Translations under genes and position numbers: made by a program
Shown: positions 1 through 8,470 of the stretch, in pieces
How the letters are laid out: each line of letters opens with the position of its first letter
How positions within the stretch are numbered: the stretch's first letter is position 1
Notes under the pieces: model-generated
What the model saw: the letters and a program-made list of their open reading frames with translations, nothing else
Database searches by the model: none
What the model was told of the DNA's origin: nothing
Source: Holosporales bacterium
Lineage (GTDB): Bacteria; Pseudomonadota; Alphaproteobacteria; Holosporales; Holosporaceae
Length of the DNA stretch: 39,246 nucleotides
Direction: 5' to 3'
Assembly (NCBI GenBank): GCA_947457385.1
Contig: CANGUX010000006.1
Location: forward strand, 1 to 39,246

Positions 1-1
1 A

Positions 2-2458
2 GGGCCCAGTGGCTCTGGGAAAAGTTCTTTGGCTTTTGATACCTTGTATGCCGAGGGGCAACGCCGTTATATCGAGAGTTTATCCGCTTATGCGCGTCAA
101 TTCCTTGAAATGAAAGAAAAACCGAAAGTAGAAAGCATAGAGGGACTTTCTCCAGCCATTGCCATTGAACAAAAAACCATTGCCAAGAACCCACGTTCTA
201 CGGTAGGAACAGTCACTGAAATTTACGATTATCTTAGGCTTCTATTTGCACGTGCAGGTACGGCCTACTCGCCTGCAACGGGGTTGCCCATTGAGGCACA
301 ATCTCGGTCTCGCATGATAGAGCGCATTTGCACCCTTCCTTTTGGAACACGCTTTTATATGATGGCTCCCATTGCTAGGGGCGTTAAAGGTGAATTTCTT
401 AAAGTATTTGCCGATTTGAAAAAACAGGGATACACGCGCATTCAAATCAATGGGGAAGTGCTTAGCCTAGAAGAGCCTATTGCGCTGGAAAAAAACAAAC
501 GTCATACCATCTATGTTATTGTCGATCGCTTGTGTAGAGAAGACAACGAAGACGCCCAAATGCGCCTTGCAGCCAGTTTAGAAAGCGCATTGCACCTAGG
601 CAAGGGGCTGGTCCACATAGAATCGGTAAACGACCCAGCAGAATTTGAACCCATGCTTTTATCTTCTAAATTCGCATGTCCTGTTTCTGGATTTACACTG
701 GAAGAAATAGAGCCACGCTTGTTTTCTTTTAACAATCCCTTTGGAGCGTGCCGCACCTGTGGGGGATTAGGGGTGGAAGGCATGGGGGGGAGGGGGCGCA
801 TGGACGAAGAGGAGGAGGAGAATCCAAGCGTTTTCCCACCCTGTAAAGCCTGTCAAGGAACGCGTCTAAGGTCAGAAGCCCTTTGTGTGCGATTGGGGAC
901 ACACAAAGAGGCCTTGCACATAGGACAGGTATGTGCTTTTTCCATTGAAGGCGCCTATGCATGGTGTCAAACTCTTGTGCCTAAGCTTTCTATGCAAGTT
1001 CAAGAGGTCGCCGAGCGCATTCTGAAGGAAATTTCAGCGCGACTTTCTTTTTTGATGGAGGTGGGGTTAGGCTATCTCAGCTGTTCCCGTGCATCCGCCA
1101 CCTTATCTGGGGGAGAGAGTCAACGGATTCGTTTGGCCTCTCAAGTAGGTTCAGGGTTAACAGGGGTCTTGTATGTACTGGATGAACCCTCTATTGGGTT
1201 ACATCCACGAGATAACGAGAAATTGCTCAAAACATTGTCTACCCTGCGGGATTTGGGCAATACCGTCATTGTGGTCGAGCACGATGAGGAAGCCATTCGT
1301 GCAGCAGATCATATCCTAGATTTTGGTCCCGCTTCGGGGGAATATGGGGGAGAAATCATAGCTCAGGGAAGCATTGCTGATATTTTAGCCTCTCCCCATA
1401 GTTTAACAGGAGCCTATTTGCGCAAAGAACGCAGCATTCCTGTTCCAACACAACGGCGGAAGGGATCGGGGAAAAAAGTGGGCATACGGCATGCACGGGT
1501 TCACAATCTAAAGGAAGTCGAGGTTGATTTTCCTTTGGGCACATTTATGTGTGTGACAGGAGTTTCAGGAAGTGGAAAATCCTCTTTAATTATGGATACG
1601 CTATGCAAGGGCATTGCACGTCACAAAATACATGATTTTTCATCTTTAGAAGGAGAGACGTTTGTAGGGGTAGAAGAGATTGATAAACTCATTCCCATTG
1701 ATCAAGCGCCCATTGGTCGAACGCCGCGTTCTAATCCTGCAACCTATGCCGGGGCTTTCACGCCCATTCGCGAATGGTTTGCATGGATGCCAGAAGCGCG
1801 TGCTCGAGGCTATGGACCTGGGCGTTTTTCTTTTAACGTTCCTGGCGGGCGATGCGAAGCGTGTCATGGAGAAGGGACATTAACCATTGCCATGCATTTT
1901 CTTTCTGATATGACGGTCCCTTGTGACACCTGCAAGGGCAAGCGATACAGTTATGAGACGTTAGAAATTCGCTATAAGCAACACTCTATTGCCGATGTGC
2001 TAGAGTGTTCCATTGCCGAAGCGGCGGTCTTATTTGAAGCCATTCCCAGCATTGCCCATCGGCTGCAAACGTTGATTCAGGTGGGATTGGGCTATCTTAA
2101 GGTGGGGCATGCTGCGCCTATGCTCTCAGGGGGCGAAGCGCAGCGCGTAAAATTGGCTAAAGAACTGTGCAAACGACCCACAGGGAAAACACTCTATATT
2201 TTGGATGAGCCCACCACAGGATTGCATTTTGAAGATGTCAAAGTTTTATTAGGCGTGCTGCATCGCTTGGTGGATCAAGGCAATTCCGTCCTTGTTATAG
2301 AGCACAACCTAGAGGTGATCAAAACAGCGGATTGGATTTTGGATATGGGGCCAGAAGGAGGAGATAAGGGAGGAAACATCGTTGCAATGGGCACCCCTGA
2401 AGAGGTAGCTTCCAACCCCAACAGCCTTACAGGGAAGTATTTGGCACCTTTGTTATAG
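2..2458 (+). CDS. uvrA: UvrA, excinuclease ABC subunit A (5' end cut by window edge)
   Basis: ATPase that scans DNA for bulky lesions and loads UvrB in nucleotide excision repair. The reading frame is open to the left edge and the first visible residues are the first Walker A (GPSGSGKSS; Pro where Leu is usual), so roughly 30-40 N-terminal residues are missing. Numbered from the edge: first signature LSGGESQR near 367, Walker B VLDEP near 392, second Walker [10 protein letters not shown] near 520, zinc module CEAC...CDTC near 618-645, second signature LSGGEAQR near 707, second Walker B ILDEP near 733. The first zinc site reads CPVS...CRTC, the alphaproteobacterial variant. Odd: between GGLG (about 253) and PCKAC (about 279) there are only about 25 residues, partly an Asp/Glu run, where E. 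coli UvrA has over 100. Identity is certain; the contraction is reported as a finding. Confidence 0.97.
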   Translation, partial: GPSGSGKSSLAFDTLYAEGQRRYIESLSAYARQFLEMKEKPKVESIEGLSPAIAIEQKTIAKNPRSTVGTVTEIYDYLRLLFARAGTAYSPATGLPIEAQSRSRMIERICTLPFGTRFYMMAPIARGVKGEFLKVFADLKKQGYTRIQINGEVLSLEEPIALEKNKRHTIYVIVDRLCREDNEDAQMRLAASLESALHLGKGLVHIESVNDPAEFEPMLLSSKFACPVSGFTLEEIEPRLFSFNNPFGACRTCGGLGVEGMGGRGRMDEEEEENPSVFPPCKACQGTRLRSEALCVRLGTHKEALHIGQVCAFSIEGAYAWCQTLVPKLSMQVQEVAERILKEISARLSFLMEVGLGYLSCSRASATLSGGESQRIRLASQVGSGLTGVLYVLDEPSIGLHPRDNEKLLKTLSTLRDLGNTVIVVEHDEEAIRAADHILDFGPASGEYGGEIIAQGSIADILASPHSLTGAYLRKERSIPVPTQRRKGSGKKVGIRHARVHNLKEVEVDFPLGTFMCVTGVSGSGKSSLIMDTLCKGIARHKIHDFSSLEGETFVGVEEIDKLIPIDQAPIGRTPRSNPATYAGAFTPIREWFAWMPEARARGYGPGRFSFNVPGGRCEACHGEGTLTIAMHFLSDMTVPCDTCKGKRYSYETLEIRYKQHSIADVLECSIAEAAVLFEAIPSIAHRLQTLIQVGLGYLKVGHAAPMLSGGEAQRVKLAKELCKRPTGKTLYILDEPTTGLHFEDVKVLLGVLHRLVDQGNSVLVIEHNLEVIKTADWILDMGPEGGDKGGNIVAMGTPEEVASNPNSLTGKYLAPLL

Positions 2459-2893
2459 GTTTTTCTTGAGATAATGAAATGAAATCCCTTGTGTATAGCC
2501 ATGGCGTACAAATTCTGTGATAAATCCCATTTTTGTATAAAATTCAACGGCTTGAAAACTAAGGGTTTCCACAAACACAAAGGCCCCTTGACGCATCCGT
2601 GCAAAAGAAAGGGCCTGTTCCATCAGGGTGGATGCAATGCCAAAGCTTCGATGTGACTCTTTCACATACAACAATTGCAGATGAAACGCCCCCCAAAAGG
2701 GTTTGATCACCAGAGCCCCCACACATTCTTTTGTATCCCTTTCTTTTGCATCCCAAGCTTCAAAAGAGGTAGGAGCTTCTTCTAAATGATCACCAGCATA
2801 TCCCGTGCTTTGTCTTCCATAAGCTTGAAGCCCATCTAAAATAAGCTTGCGGACGGCAGGGGTCAGGGGAACGGTTTGATAAGTTATGGACAT
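2453..2893 (-). CDS. GNAT family N-acetyltransferase
   Basis: A 146-residue protein with the GNAT fold: a central stretch ending in [18 protein letters not shown] (beta4 plus the acetyl-CoA pyrophosphate loop), then helix [10 protein letters not shown] and the C-terminal [17 protein letters not shown] segment typical of the family. The substrate cannot be told from sequence. The start ATG follows a GAGGGGG ribosome-binding stretch and overlaps the end of rsmI by 10 bases, so it is the last gene of a minus-strand unit prepilin peptidase > rsmI > GNAT. Its 3' end overlaps the 3' end of uvrA by 6 bases in convergent orientation. Confidence 0.85.
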   Translation of the reverse strand: MSITYQTVPLTPAVRKLILDGLQAYGRQSTGYAGDHLEEAPTSFEAWDAKERDTKECVGALVIKPFWGAFHLQLLYVKESHRSFGIASTLMEQALSFARMRQGAFVFVETLSFQAVEFYTKMGFITEFVRHGYTQGISFHYLKKNL

Positions 2894-3570
2894 ATGGCCC
2901 CCTCTACAACAATGGTGATTTCTCCCTTGAGGGGGTTATGCTCCACCTCTTGAGATAATTGCATAAGGGTCCCTCCTTTTCGTTCTTCAAATTTTTTGGT
3001 TAACTCACGTAAAATGCACGCTCTTCGGTTGCCCAAGTGCTGTAAGAGTGTGCTCAAACAGGCATGTATGCGATAAGGGGATTCGAAAAAAATCAAGGGA
3101 CAGGGCAATGTAACAAGGGTATGTAAAAGCGTCTGACGTTTGATGTGACGTTGGGGTAAAAAACCTTGAAAAAAGAAAGAAGACGTTGGAAATCCTGAAA
3201 GCGTGACCGCCAACAGCACAGAACTGGCTCCTGGCAAGCTATGCACTGGGATGCCCTCTTGGATACACGATTGAACCAAAAGCGTTCCAGGATCAGAAAT
3301 TAAAGGGGTTCCACGATCGCTCACAAGGGCTAATTTTTTGCCTGATTTAAGCATGGCCAGCGTTGACTCTAATTTTTGACGTTCATTGTGTCCATGATAA
3401 CTGGTACAAGGAACGCGCAAGTGATAATGCTGAAGAAGCTGTCGTGTGACACGCGTATCCTCACACAAAATAGCATCTACGCCCTGTAACGTTTGTAGGG
3501 CACGCAGTGAAATATCCTCTAGATGCCCAATGGGGGTTGCAACGATAAACAAGCCAGACAAACCCTTCAT
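2884..3570 (-). CDS. rsmI: RsmI, 16S rRNA (cytidine1402-2'-O)-methyltransferase, C-terminally short
   Basis: SAM-dependent tetrapyrrole-methylase-fold enzyme that 2'-O-methylates C1402 in the decoding centre of 16S rRNA. Seen: IVATPIGHLEDISLRALQTL at the N-terminus, CEDTRVTRQLL, SDRGTPLISDPG (the usual motif is SDAGTPLI), LPGASSVLLAV and a terminal KGEITIVVEG strand. I chose the ATG at 3570 because GGGGAG lies 5 bases upstream and the protein then begins MKGLSGLFIVATPIG; the frame stays open to ATGs at 3609 and 3645. With this start it has 228 residues against about 286 in E. coli; the small helical C-terminal domain after the VEG strand is absent. The downstream GNAT gene overlaps its stop. 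Confidence 0.93.
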   Translation of the reverse strand: MKGLSGLFIVATPIGHLEDISLRALQTLQGVDAILCEDTRVTRQLLQHYHLRVPCTSYHGHNERQKLESTLAMLKSGKKLALVSDRGTPLISDPGTLLVQSCIQEGIPVHSLPGASSVLLAVTLSGFPTSSFFFQGFLPQRHIKRQTLLHTLVTLPCPLIFFESPYRIHACLSTLLQHLGNRRACILRELTKKFEERKGGTLMQLSQEVEHNPLKGEITIVVEGAICP

Positions 3571-3634
3571 TTGCTCTCCCCAGAGCAAAGAATCTGGCAC
3601 TTTAATCATTGCTGCTATGGTCGTCGCTTTTTTC

Positions 3635-4051
3635 TTAAGGTACAAAGTTTAACCAAACCTGACAAGAAGGAAAGCTGTGGGCCATCCAAAATCCTGTTGC
3701 AATGGCAGGGGCTAAAGGCACACGAGAAGTCCTTAATAGGCACGCCAAGACAAGCCCCCCTAATCCTACAGAAACTAAAAAAATACTCAAGGCTTCAAAG
3801 GGAAGAAAAAGAGAACACGCCCCCATCATTTTGATATCGCCATACCCCAACATAACGTATCCTCTCATGGTTTTACCTAGGGTTCTTAAGGCGGAAAGAA
3901 GCAACACCATAAAGCATGCACAGATTAAATGAAGAGGACGATTCTCTAAAAAACCATACGCACATAGGGACACAATAAGAAAATCTGGAATGCGATAAGT
4001 GAAAAAATCCCAAAGACCCATGGCCCATAGCAGAGCATAGATGAAGGCCAT
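3635..4051 (-). CDS. Prepilin peptidase, type IV leader peptidase (A24) family, minimal form
   Basis: Small integral-membrane aspartyl protease, 138 residues and mostly hydrophobic. The two family aspartates are visible: Asp15 in WDFFTYRIPD and Asp72 in GYGDIKMMG. PLAPAI near the C-terminus is also typical. It lacks the N-terminal cytoplasmic methylase domain of PilD, so it resembles CpaA/TadV-like short peptidases. Such enzymes cleave leader peptides of type IV pilins or type II pseudopilins. It precedes rsmI and overlaps the longer open rsmI frame, but leaves a 64-base gap to the rsmI start chosen here. A secretin gene 2.5 kb away is a plausible partner, which is inference from function. 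No pilin gene is visible in the window. Confidence 0.85.
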   Translation of the reverse strand: MAFIYALLWAMGLWDFFTYRIPDFLIVSLCAYGFLENRPLHLICACFMVLLLSALRTLGKTMRGYVMLGYGDIKMMGACSLFLPFEALSIFLVSVGLGGLVLACLLRTSRVPLAPAIATGFWMAHSFPSCQVWLNFVP

Positions 4052-4139
4052 AGAGGAAAAGAGGGGAAGTCACTCTTGGAAGGAGCATACTCTTGTCAAG
4101 GAAAATCTGCTAGTCTGATGGGAAAAGAGAGAGGTCGTT

Positions 4140-5201
4140 ATGGAATGCGGCATTGTCGGCTTACCCAATGTAGGAAAATCCACCTTATTTAATGCCTTGG
4201 TGGAAACCATGCAAGCAGAAGCATCAAACTATCCATTTTGCACCATTGAACCCAACGTAGGGGTGGTTGCGGTGCCCGATGCACGACTGATGGCCCTTGC
4301 AAAACGGGATGGTTCTGCCAAGATTGTGCCCACTCAATTAAAGTTTGTAGATATTGCTGGGCTGGTTCGTGGTGCCAGTCGCGGGGAAGGATTAGGCAAT
4401 CAATTTTTAAGTCACATTCGCCAAGTGGATGCAAATATTCAAGTGGTGCGCTGTTTTGGAGGTGAAGTCACGCATGTTGCAGGTCGTATCGATCCTTTGG
4501 ATGACATTCTTACCATTGAAACGGAATTGATGCTTGCAGATTTACAAAGCATTGAGAAAAGACTGACGCGCCAAAAAAAGGGAGTGGATGACCACGCTTC
4601 TTTGTTAAAAAAAGCTCAGATCACTTTAGAGCAAGGAGAGTTTGCTTCTAATACGCAATGGGATGCTTCTGAAACCCCTTTTCTATCCAAACTAGGTCTG
4701 GTAACCCTTAAACCCATGCTTTATGTCTGTAATGTGTCGGAAGAGGATTTGGTCGGAACATCGTCTTGGGTGCAAGATGTGCAAGCCTATGGGGCTTCTC
4801 GTCACCGTTCTGTCTCGGTGATTTGCAATCAATTGGAAGCTGAAGTAGCTGGCCTGCCTCTGTTAGAACGTCAAGACTTTTTAGAATCCATGGGCATCAA
4901 AGAAACGGGTTTGTCTTGCTTGATTCGTTCTGCTTTTCAAGCATTGGGGCTTATGACTTTTTTTACAGTAGGTCCTAAAGAGGCTCATGCTTGGACGATC
5001 TCTCGTGGTTCCAATGCCTATGACGCAGCTGGTGTAATTCACACGGACTTTCAAAAAGGATTTATCCGAGCAGAAGTCACTTCTTATGAAGACTATATGG
5101 CCTATGGCACACGCGCCAAAGAAGAAGGGAAAATGCGCGTCGAGGGAAAGGAAGCCTTGGTGCAAGATGGTGATGTCATGTTTTTTCGATTCAATCTATA
5201 A
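4140..5201 (+). CDS. ychF: YchF/OLA1-family P-loop NTPase
   Basis: Ribosome-associated Obg-related NTPase; family members prefer ATP and act in translation and stress responses. Seen: P-loop GLPNVGKS at residues 7-14, switch/G3 DIAGLVRGASRGEGLGN, a coiled insertion (about residues 125-170), NVSE in place of the GTP-specific NKxD (normal for YchF), and a C-terminal TGS domain ending DGDVMFFRFNL. At 353 residues it is slightly shorter than the usual 363. The ATG lies 7 bases after GAGAGAGG. It is divergent from the prepilin peptidase gene, with 88 bases between. Confidence 0.97.
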   Translation: MECGIVGLPNVGKSTLFNALVETMQAEASNYPFCTIEPNVGVVAVPDARLMALAKRDGSAKIVPTQLKFVDIAGLVRGASRGEGLGNQFLSHIRQVDANIQVVRCFGGEVTHVAGRIDPLDDILTIETELMLADLQSIEKRLTRQKKGVDDHASLLKKAQITLEQGEFASNTQWDASETPFLSKLGLVTLKPMLYVCNVSEEDLVGTSSWVQDVQAYGASRHRSVSVICNQLEAEVAGLPLLERQDFLESMGIKETGLSCLIRSAFQALGLMTFFTVGPKEAHAWTISRGSNAYDAAGVIHTDFQKGFIRAEVTSYEDYMAYGTRAKEEGKMRVEGKEALVQDGDVMFFRFNL

Positions 5202-5337
5202 CTCATGGTGTTTGCTGGAGCCCATCATGCTGATTGATGATTCAAAGGCGATGGTTTTAAAAACCCTGTGGAAAACCATCATAGACTATGCCTTTTTGCA
5301 CAACAGCAAACCCACACCCGTACCGCAATGGAGTGGT

Positions 5338-5574
5338 TTAAGAGTTGTTTATGATGCTTCTTCCGAGCCCCATTCTTGATGATCCTTCATGCCATAAATT
5401 TTCTAATTTTAAAAATATATCATTTAATGTTTTTTCTTCTTTTTCTGTTTTACCCCTACTTTTTGCTTTATTTTCTGTTTTGTTTCCCTCATAAATAAAG
5501 CCTTCAGCATAAACTTGTAACGTTCCTTCCCGGAAGTGACTGAAGCCTTCTAGCTCTGCAAAAGCCTGGTTTGA
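5338..5574 (-). pseudogene. Orphan coding fragment without a start codon
   Basis: The minus strand is open for 78 codons, bounded by TGA (5575-5577) upstream and TAA (5338-5340) downstream. It has no ATG, GTG or TTG near its 5' end. The composition looks protein-like: an aromatic, acidic first half including EGFSHFREGTLQVYAEGF, then a Lys/Glu-rich stretch and a helix LNDIFLKLENLWHEG. AT-rich, Lys/Glu-rich use resembles the exported coiled-coil proteins of this window, but I see no clear alignment to them. Best read as the 3' remnant of a lost gene; a chance open frame in AT-rich DNA is the alternative. Confidence 0.35.
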
Positions 5575-5581
5575 TCATATT

Positions 5582-5614
5582 AATAAGGGAATAATATATT
5601 ATTTATCCCTTATT
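5582..5614 (-). terminator. AT-rich hairpin, possible terminator of the small exported protein gene
   Basis: Arms AATAAGGGA (5582-5590) and TCCCTTATT (5606-5614) pair perfectly around a 15-base AT-only loop. It sits 38 bases past the stop of the minus-strand gene at 5652. The T-tract after it on the minus strand is broken (TTAATAT), so termination is likely weak. Confidence 0.35.
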
Positions 5615-5651
5615 GGAATTGTAAACCTAAAAAATAATTCAAATCATTCTT

Positions 5652-6023
5652 TCAAGTTGTTTTGCTTGAATTGTTCATAGGTTGATTTGAATTGATATTA
5701 GAATTAATAACGATATTATGCATAATTATTTTTACATCATGTCTAACTTTTACTTCATTTTCTAATTGTGCCATTTTATTAAAGAGCTCTTCTAAATTTT
5801 CTTCTTCTTCTTTTGTTCTCGCTCTGTTTGCTGTTTCAGTCATTATTTTACTTCCTTTCTTCACCAAGGTTATTTTATAATTTTTTAACTCTTCATCTGA
5901 AAGCTGTTTTATCTCTTCATAGGAAAGCAGTTCTGATTGTATAAGTTGTGGTATGACTGCATTTATTGGCAAAGAAGCTTGAGCCGATAATGCTAAAAAC
6001 GAGATTATAAATAATTTTTTCAT
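5652..6023 (-). CDS. Small exported protein, minimal member of the coiled-coil family of this window
   Basis: I recognise no database family. The 123-residue protein starts MKKLFIISFLALSAQAS, a clear Sec signal peptide with predicted cleavage at SAQA|S. A charged helical region at about 33-90 (SYEEIKQLSDEELKNYK, then KEEEENLEELFNKMAQLE) resembles the module shared by the two large exported proteins at 36039-37880 and 38109 onward: an S/T-x-E-E-I-x-x-L core, then D/E-rich, L-x-x-Y and Lys. The C-terminus (from about residue 100) is rich in Asn, Ser and Ile. The gene is AT-rich compared with ychF and the secretin. No clear Shine-Dalgarno sequence precedes the ATG. Signal peptide and composition are seen directly; the family link is inference by eye. 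Confidence 0.7.
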   Translation of the reverse strand: MKKLFIISFLALSAQASLPINAVIPQLIQSELLSYEEIKQLSDEELKNYKITLVKKGSKIMTETANRARTKEEEENLEELFNKMAQLENEVKVRHDVKIIMHNIVINSNINSNQPMNNSSKTT

Positions 6024-6122
6024 TATTAGTCTATTTTATTTTTATAATAATATTCTAGTAAAAATTAATTATTTAAGTTTTAATTAGATTAATTATCTTT
6101 TAAACGGCTCAGTGCTGACTTT

Positions 6123-6455
6123 CTAGAACTCTTCTTCCCCCTGTTCTTCAGGAAGGGATCCTATGGATTCCGCAGCTGGGGCTGGAGAAGGGGATTCTTC
6201 TGGACGTAAACGTGTACATCCCGCTAAAAGACGTCGATAATGTTCGGCATGTTGAAAAAAACCTTGGGACAATACCGTATCGCCATCACGAGACGCATCG
6301 CGCCCAAGTGCAGTATAGCGATCCATTAACTGTTGCATGGTACCTCTGTTTTTTCCACCAGGCCCTAGGCTTTCAAAAACCGAAGTTCTGACAAATCCAC
6401 GGGGTGGAGATTTTTTGGGGCCTCTGGAATATGGAGGATTGGAATTTTCTTTCAT
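6123..6455 (-). CDS. DUF4167 domain protein
   Basis: Protein of 110 residues with the alphaproteobacterial DUF4167 core: VFESLGPGGKNRGTMQQLMDRYTALGRDA, then GDTVLSQGFFQHAEHYRRLL. The family is usually annotated as an RNA-binding-like protein of unknown role. The N-terminus is basic with Pro, Gly and Arg; the C-terminus is acidic (LPEEQGEEEF). I chose the ATG at 6455 (MKENSN); an in-frame ATG at 6473 would add six residues, and neither has a strong ribosome-binding site. The family is restricted largely to Alphaproteobacteria, which supports the taxonomic call. Confidence 0.85.
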   Translation of the reverse strand: MKENSNPPYSRGPKKSPPRGFVRTSVFESLGPGGKNRGTMQQLMDRYTALGRDASRDGDTVLSQGFFQHAEHYRRLLAGCTRLRPEESPSPAPAAESIGSLPEEQGEEEF

Positions 6456-6546
6456 GCACAGAGACCAAAACATAAAGGGATAGGGTCAGCATAAAACAAA
6501 TCTTTCACTCTGAGAAGAGCAGGCTATCCTCTTAGCTCTTAAAACA

Positions 6547-6575
6547 TTGACGAAAAAAAACCTTTTATGCAGAAT
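6547..6575 (+). promoter_or_regulatory. Candidate sigma70-type promoter for the secretin gene
   Basis: TTGACG (6547-6552), a 17-base spacer, then CAGAAT (6570-6575). It lies about 40 bases upstream of the proposed TTG start of the secretin. Confidence 0.45.
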
Positions 6576-6612
6576 AAATACATTAATCGCAGTGCGTTTA
6601 GGATAAAAATTA

Positions 6613-8460
6613 TTGAAAAATTGCTATTATTTTTTCCAGAGCATAAGAGTAGGAGGAATAATCATCGTTTTGGGGATCCTAGAGGGGTGTCAGTATTCCT
6701 CTGATAAAAATCCCCATGATGATACGGTGGGAAAAACCAGAGAGGAATTTAAACAATTATCTATCCCACCCTGTGCGCCGCCCCCCTTTACAGGAACGCC
6801 GCTTCTTGCATCACGAGCTGCTTGTTTGCCTGCGTGTTTTTCTAAGAAAATTTCCTTATCTCTTTCGGGAAAAGTGCCCATCAACGATGCGTTGTTTGAA
6901 CTGGCGCGTCAAGCAAAAATAAACGTTGTTCTGGAAGGAAAATTTCCCAAAGCATCCTCTTTGATGTATTGCGTCAATCAACAACCTTTAGGGGATGTGC
7001 TAGAAAATCTATGTGCCATTGGGAATCTTAGATATTATTTTCAAAATAACATTTTGCATGTTTGTCAAGATACACCTTTTCTTAAGACGCACAATGTGCA
7101 ATTTTTGTTGGGATCTAGAAAAACAAAGACAAAAACATCCGTGACCACGGATATTTTCTCAGAAGGCATTGGGGAATCTTCCAGTCGCAACCGCGATAAT
7201 GGCACGAGTATCGATCTGGATACCTGTCATACCGTGGATTTTTGGGAAGAATTAGAAAAAAATCTTTGTCTTATGCTAAGCAGATCAGCAGGATCACAAA
7301 TGCCTAAAGGAGAAAAAACCTATTCTCTGAATAAATATGGGGGCATTCTCTCTCTATTTGCCACAGAAAAGCAACATCGTATGGTGGCATGTTACTTAAG
7401 GCAAATCCAAAAAGTGGTGACGACCCAAATTTTGATTGAGGCTAAAATCATAGAGATTGATTTGTTAGATCAGTATCGCGGTGGCGTGAATTGGAATGCT
7501 TTTTTTGTAAAAGGGGCCTCTGTCGTCAAAAAAATGGTGGTCCCTTCGGTATTAGGGGGAGGCATTCCTGCTGCCGCAACCGGGGTCATGGGGGTCATTA
7601 ATCCAGATCAAATCCCGCTAGGCGGTTTGGTGGGGCAAAAACGAAACATTGAAGAGCCTTTTTCTGACACCTTGAATCAATCGTTTTCAGCCATGGCTGC
7701 TTCTTCGAACAATGAATTTTCATTTCGCATGCGTACCAATTATTTAGATGCCTTGGCTGCATTTATGGAAAAATTTGGCACCATTCGCACCCTGGCTAAT
7801 CCTCGACAAACCGTCATTAACAATCAATCCGCGGTCTTAAAAGTCGCCCACAATGAAGTCTTCTTTGAGGTTAAGTTGCAGGATAATAATGTCTATTCTA
7901 ATGTTGCAGGTGCCAATGGGCGTGGTGGGCAACGCAATTGGGGAGGTTATGGATCGTTTCCCACGGCACAAAGTACCATTCGAACTGTCCCCATTGGACT
8001 GATTTTATATGTTCATCCATCGGTTAATTTTGAAACTGGGGAAATCATCGTTTCCTTGCACCCCACCATTTCTCGTGTTGTGGCCAGAAAAATAGATCCC
8101 ATCACCTCTTTTGCCAATCGTGACATGGGGGCCCCCCCCATCGTTTCAGAAGTGCCTGTGGTGCAAACCCGAGAAATGGATTCTGTCATTGTCGCGCGAG
8201 AAAATCAGGTGATTGTGACAGGAGGACTGATGGAAGAGCGCGTTCAAAACGATGTGTCTGGCGTTCCTGGACTGTCAGAAGTCCCCATTTTAGGCTCGCT
8301 TTTTTCCAATAAAGATCGCAAAGTACAGATGACCGAGCTTGTGATTTTGCTAAAATTATCTTTGGTGCGAGACCAAAGCAATATGAGCCCTGCAGATCAT
8401 CGTCTTTATGAGGGATTCACGCGAGATCCTCGTCCTTTTTTCTCACCTTCATCCGATTAA
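6613..8460 (+). CDS. Secretin, MshL/PilN-like outer-membrane pore of a type IV pilus or type II-like system
   Basis: Ring-forming outer-membrane channel. The proposed start is TTG at 6613, nine bases after AGGA, giving a lipoprotein-like signal (MKNCYYFFQ...IIIVLGILEGC, possible lipid Cys26; the -2 Glu makes the lipobox imperfect). Domains: an N-terminal STN-like segment (about 75-155, SLSGKVPINDALFELARQA), a ring-building region (about 255-290, with TQILIEAKIIEIDLLDQYRG) and the C-terminal secretin barrel (about 455-600: VPIGLILYVHPSV, ENQVIVTGGLMEE, GVPGLSEVPILGSLFSNK, ELVILLKLSLV). Length (615) and architecture match MshL/PilN-type secretins of type IVb pili better than GspD. No inner-membrane ATPase or pilin gene is adjacent; the prepilin peptidase at 3635-4051 is the only companion seen. 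AGGAGG at 6651-6656 is not suitably spaced from a normal start. Confidence 0.9.
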   Translation: MKNCYYFFQSIRVGGIIIVLGILEGCQYSSDKNPHDDTVGKTREEFKQLSIPPCAPPPFTGTPLLASRAACLPACFSKKISLSLSGKVPINDALFELARQAKINVVLEGKFPKASSLMYCVNQQPLGDVLENLCAIGNLRYYFQNNILHVCQDTPFLKTHNVQFLLGSRKTKTKTSVTTDIFSEGIGESSSRNRDNGTSIDLDTCHTVDFWEELEKNLCLMLSRSAGSQMPKGEKTYSLNKYGGILSLFATEKQHRMVACYLRQIQKVVTTQILIEAKIIEIDLLDQYRGGVNWNAFFVKGASVVKKMVVPSVLGGGIPAAATGVMGVINPDQIPLGGLVGQKRNIEEPFSDTLNQSFSAMAASSNNEFSFRMRTNYLDALAAFMEKFGTIRTLANPRQTVINNQSAVLKVAHNEVFFEVKLQDNNVYSNVAGANGRGGQRNWGGYGSFPTAQSTIRTVPIGLILYVHPSVNFETGEIIVSLHPTISRVVARKIDPITSFANRDMGAPPIVSEVPVVQTREMDSVIVARENQVIVTGGLMEERVQNDVSGVPGLSEVPILGSLFSNKDRKVQMTELVILLKLSLVRDQSNMSPADHRLYEGFTRDPRPFFSPSSD

Positions 8461-8470
8461 AAAGAAGGGA

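Larger units (their letters stand above)
5202..5651. other. Gene-poor AT-rich stretch downstream of ychF
   Basis: About 450 bases with no complete gene. The right half is strongly AT-rich. It holds a minus-strand open fragment (5338-5574) and an imperfect hairpin (5582-5614), both listed separately. A plus-strand open frame runs from within ychF to 5379 in a different frame, but it has no recognisable domain and is probably chance. Confidence 0.6.

Noticed and set aside
5086-5379. Plus-strand open frame starting inside ychF
   Set aside because: Most of the first third is a second frame of ychF; the unique tail has no ribosome-binding site and no recognisable motif.
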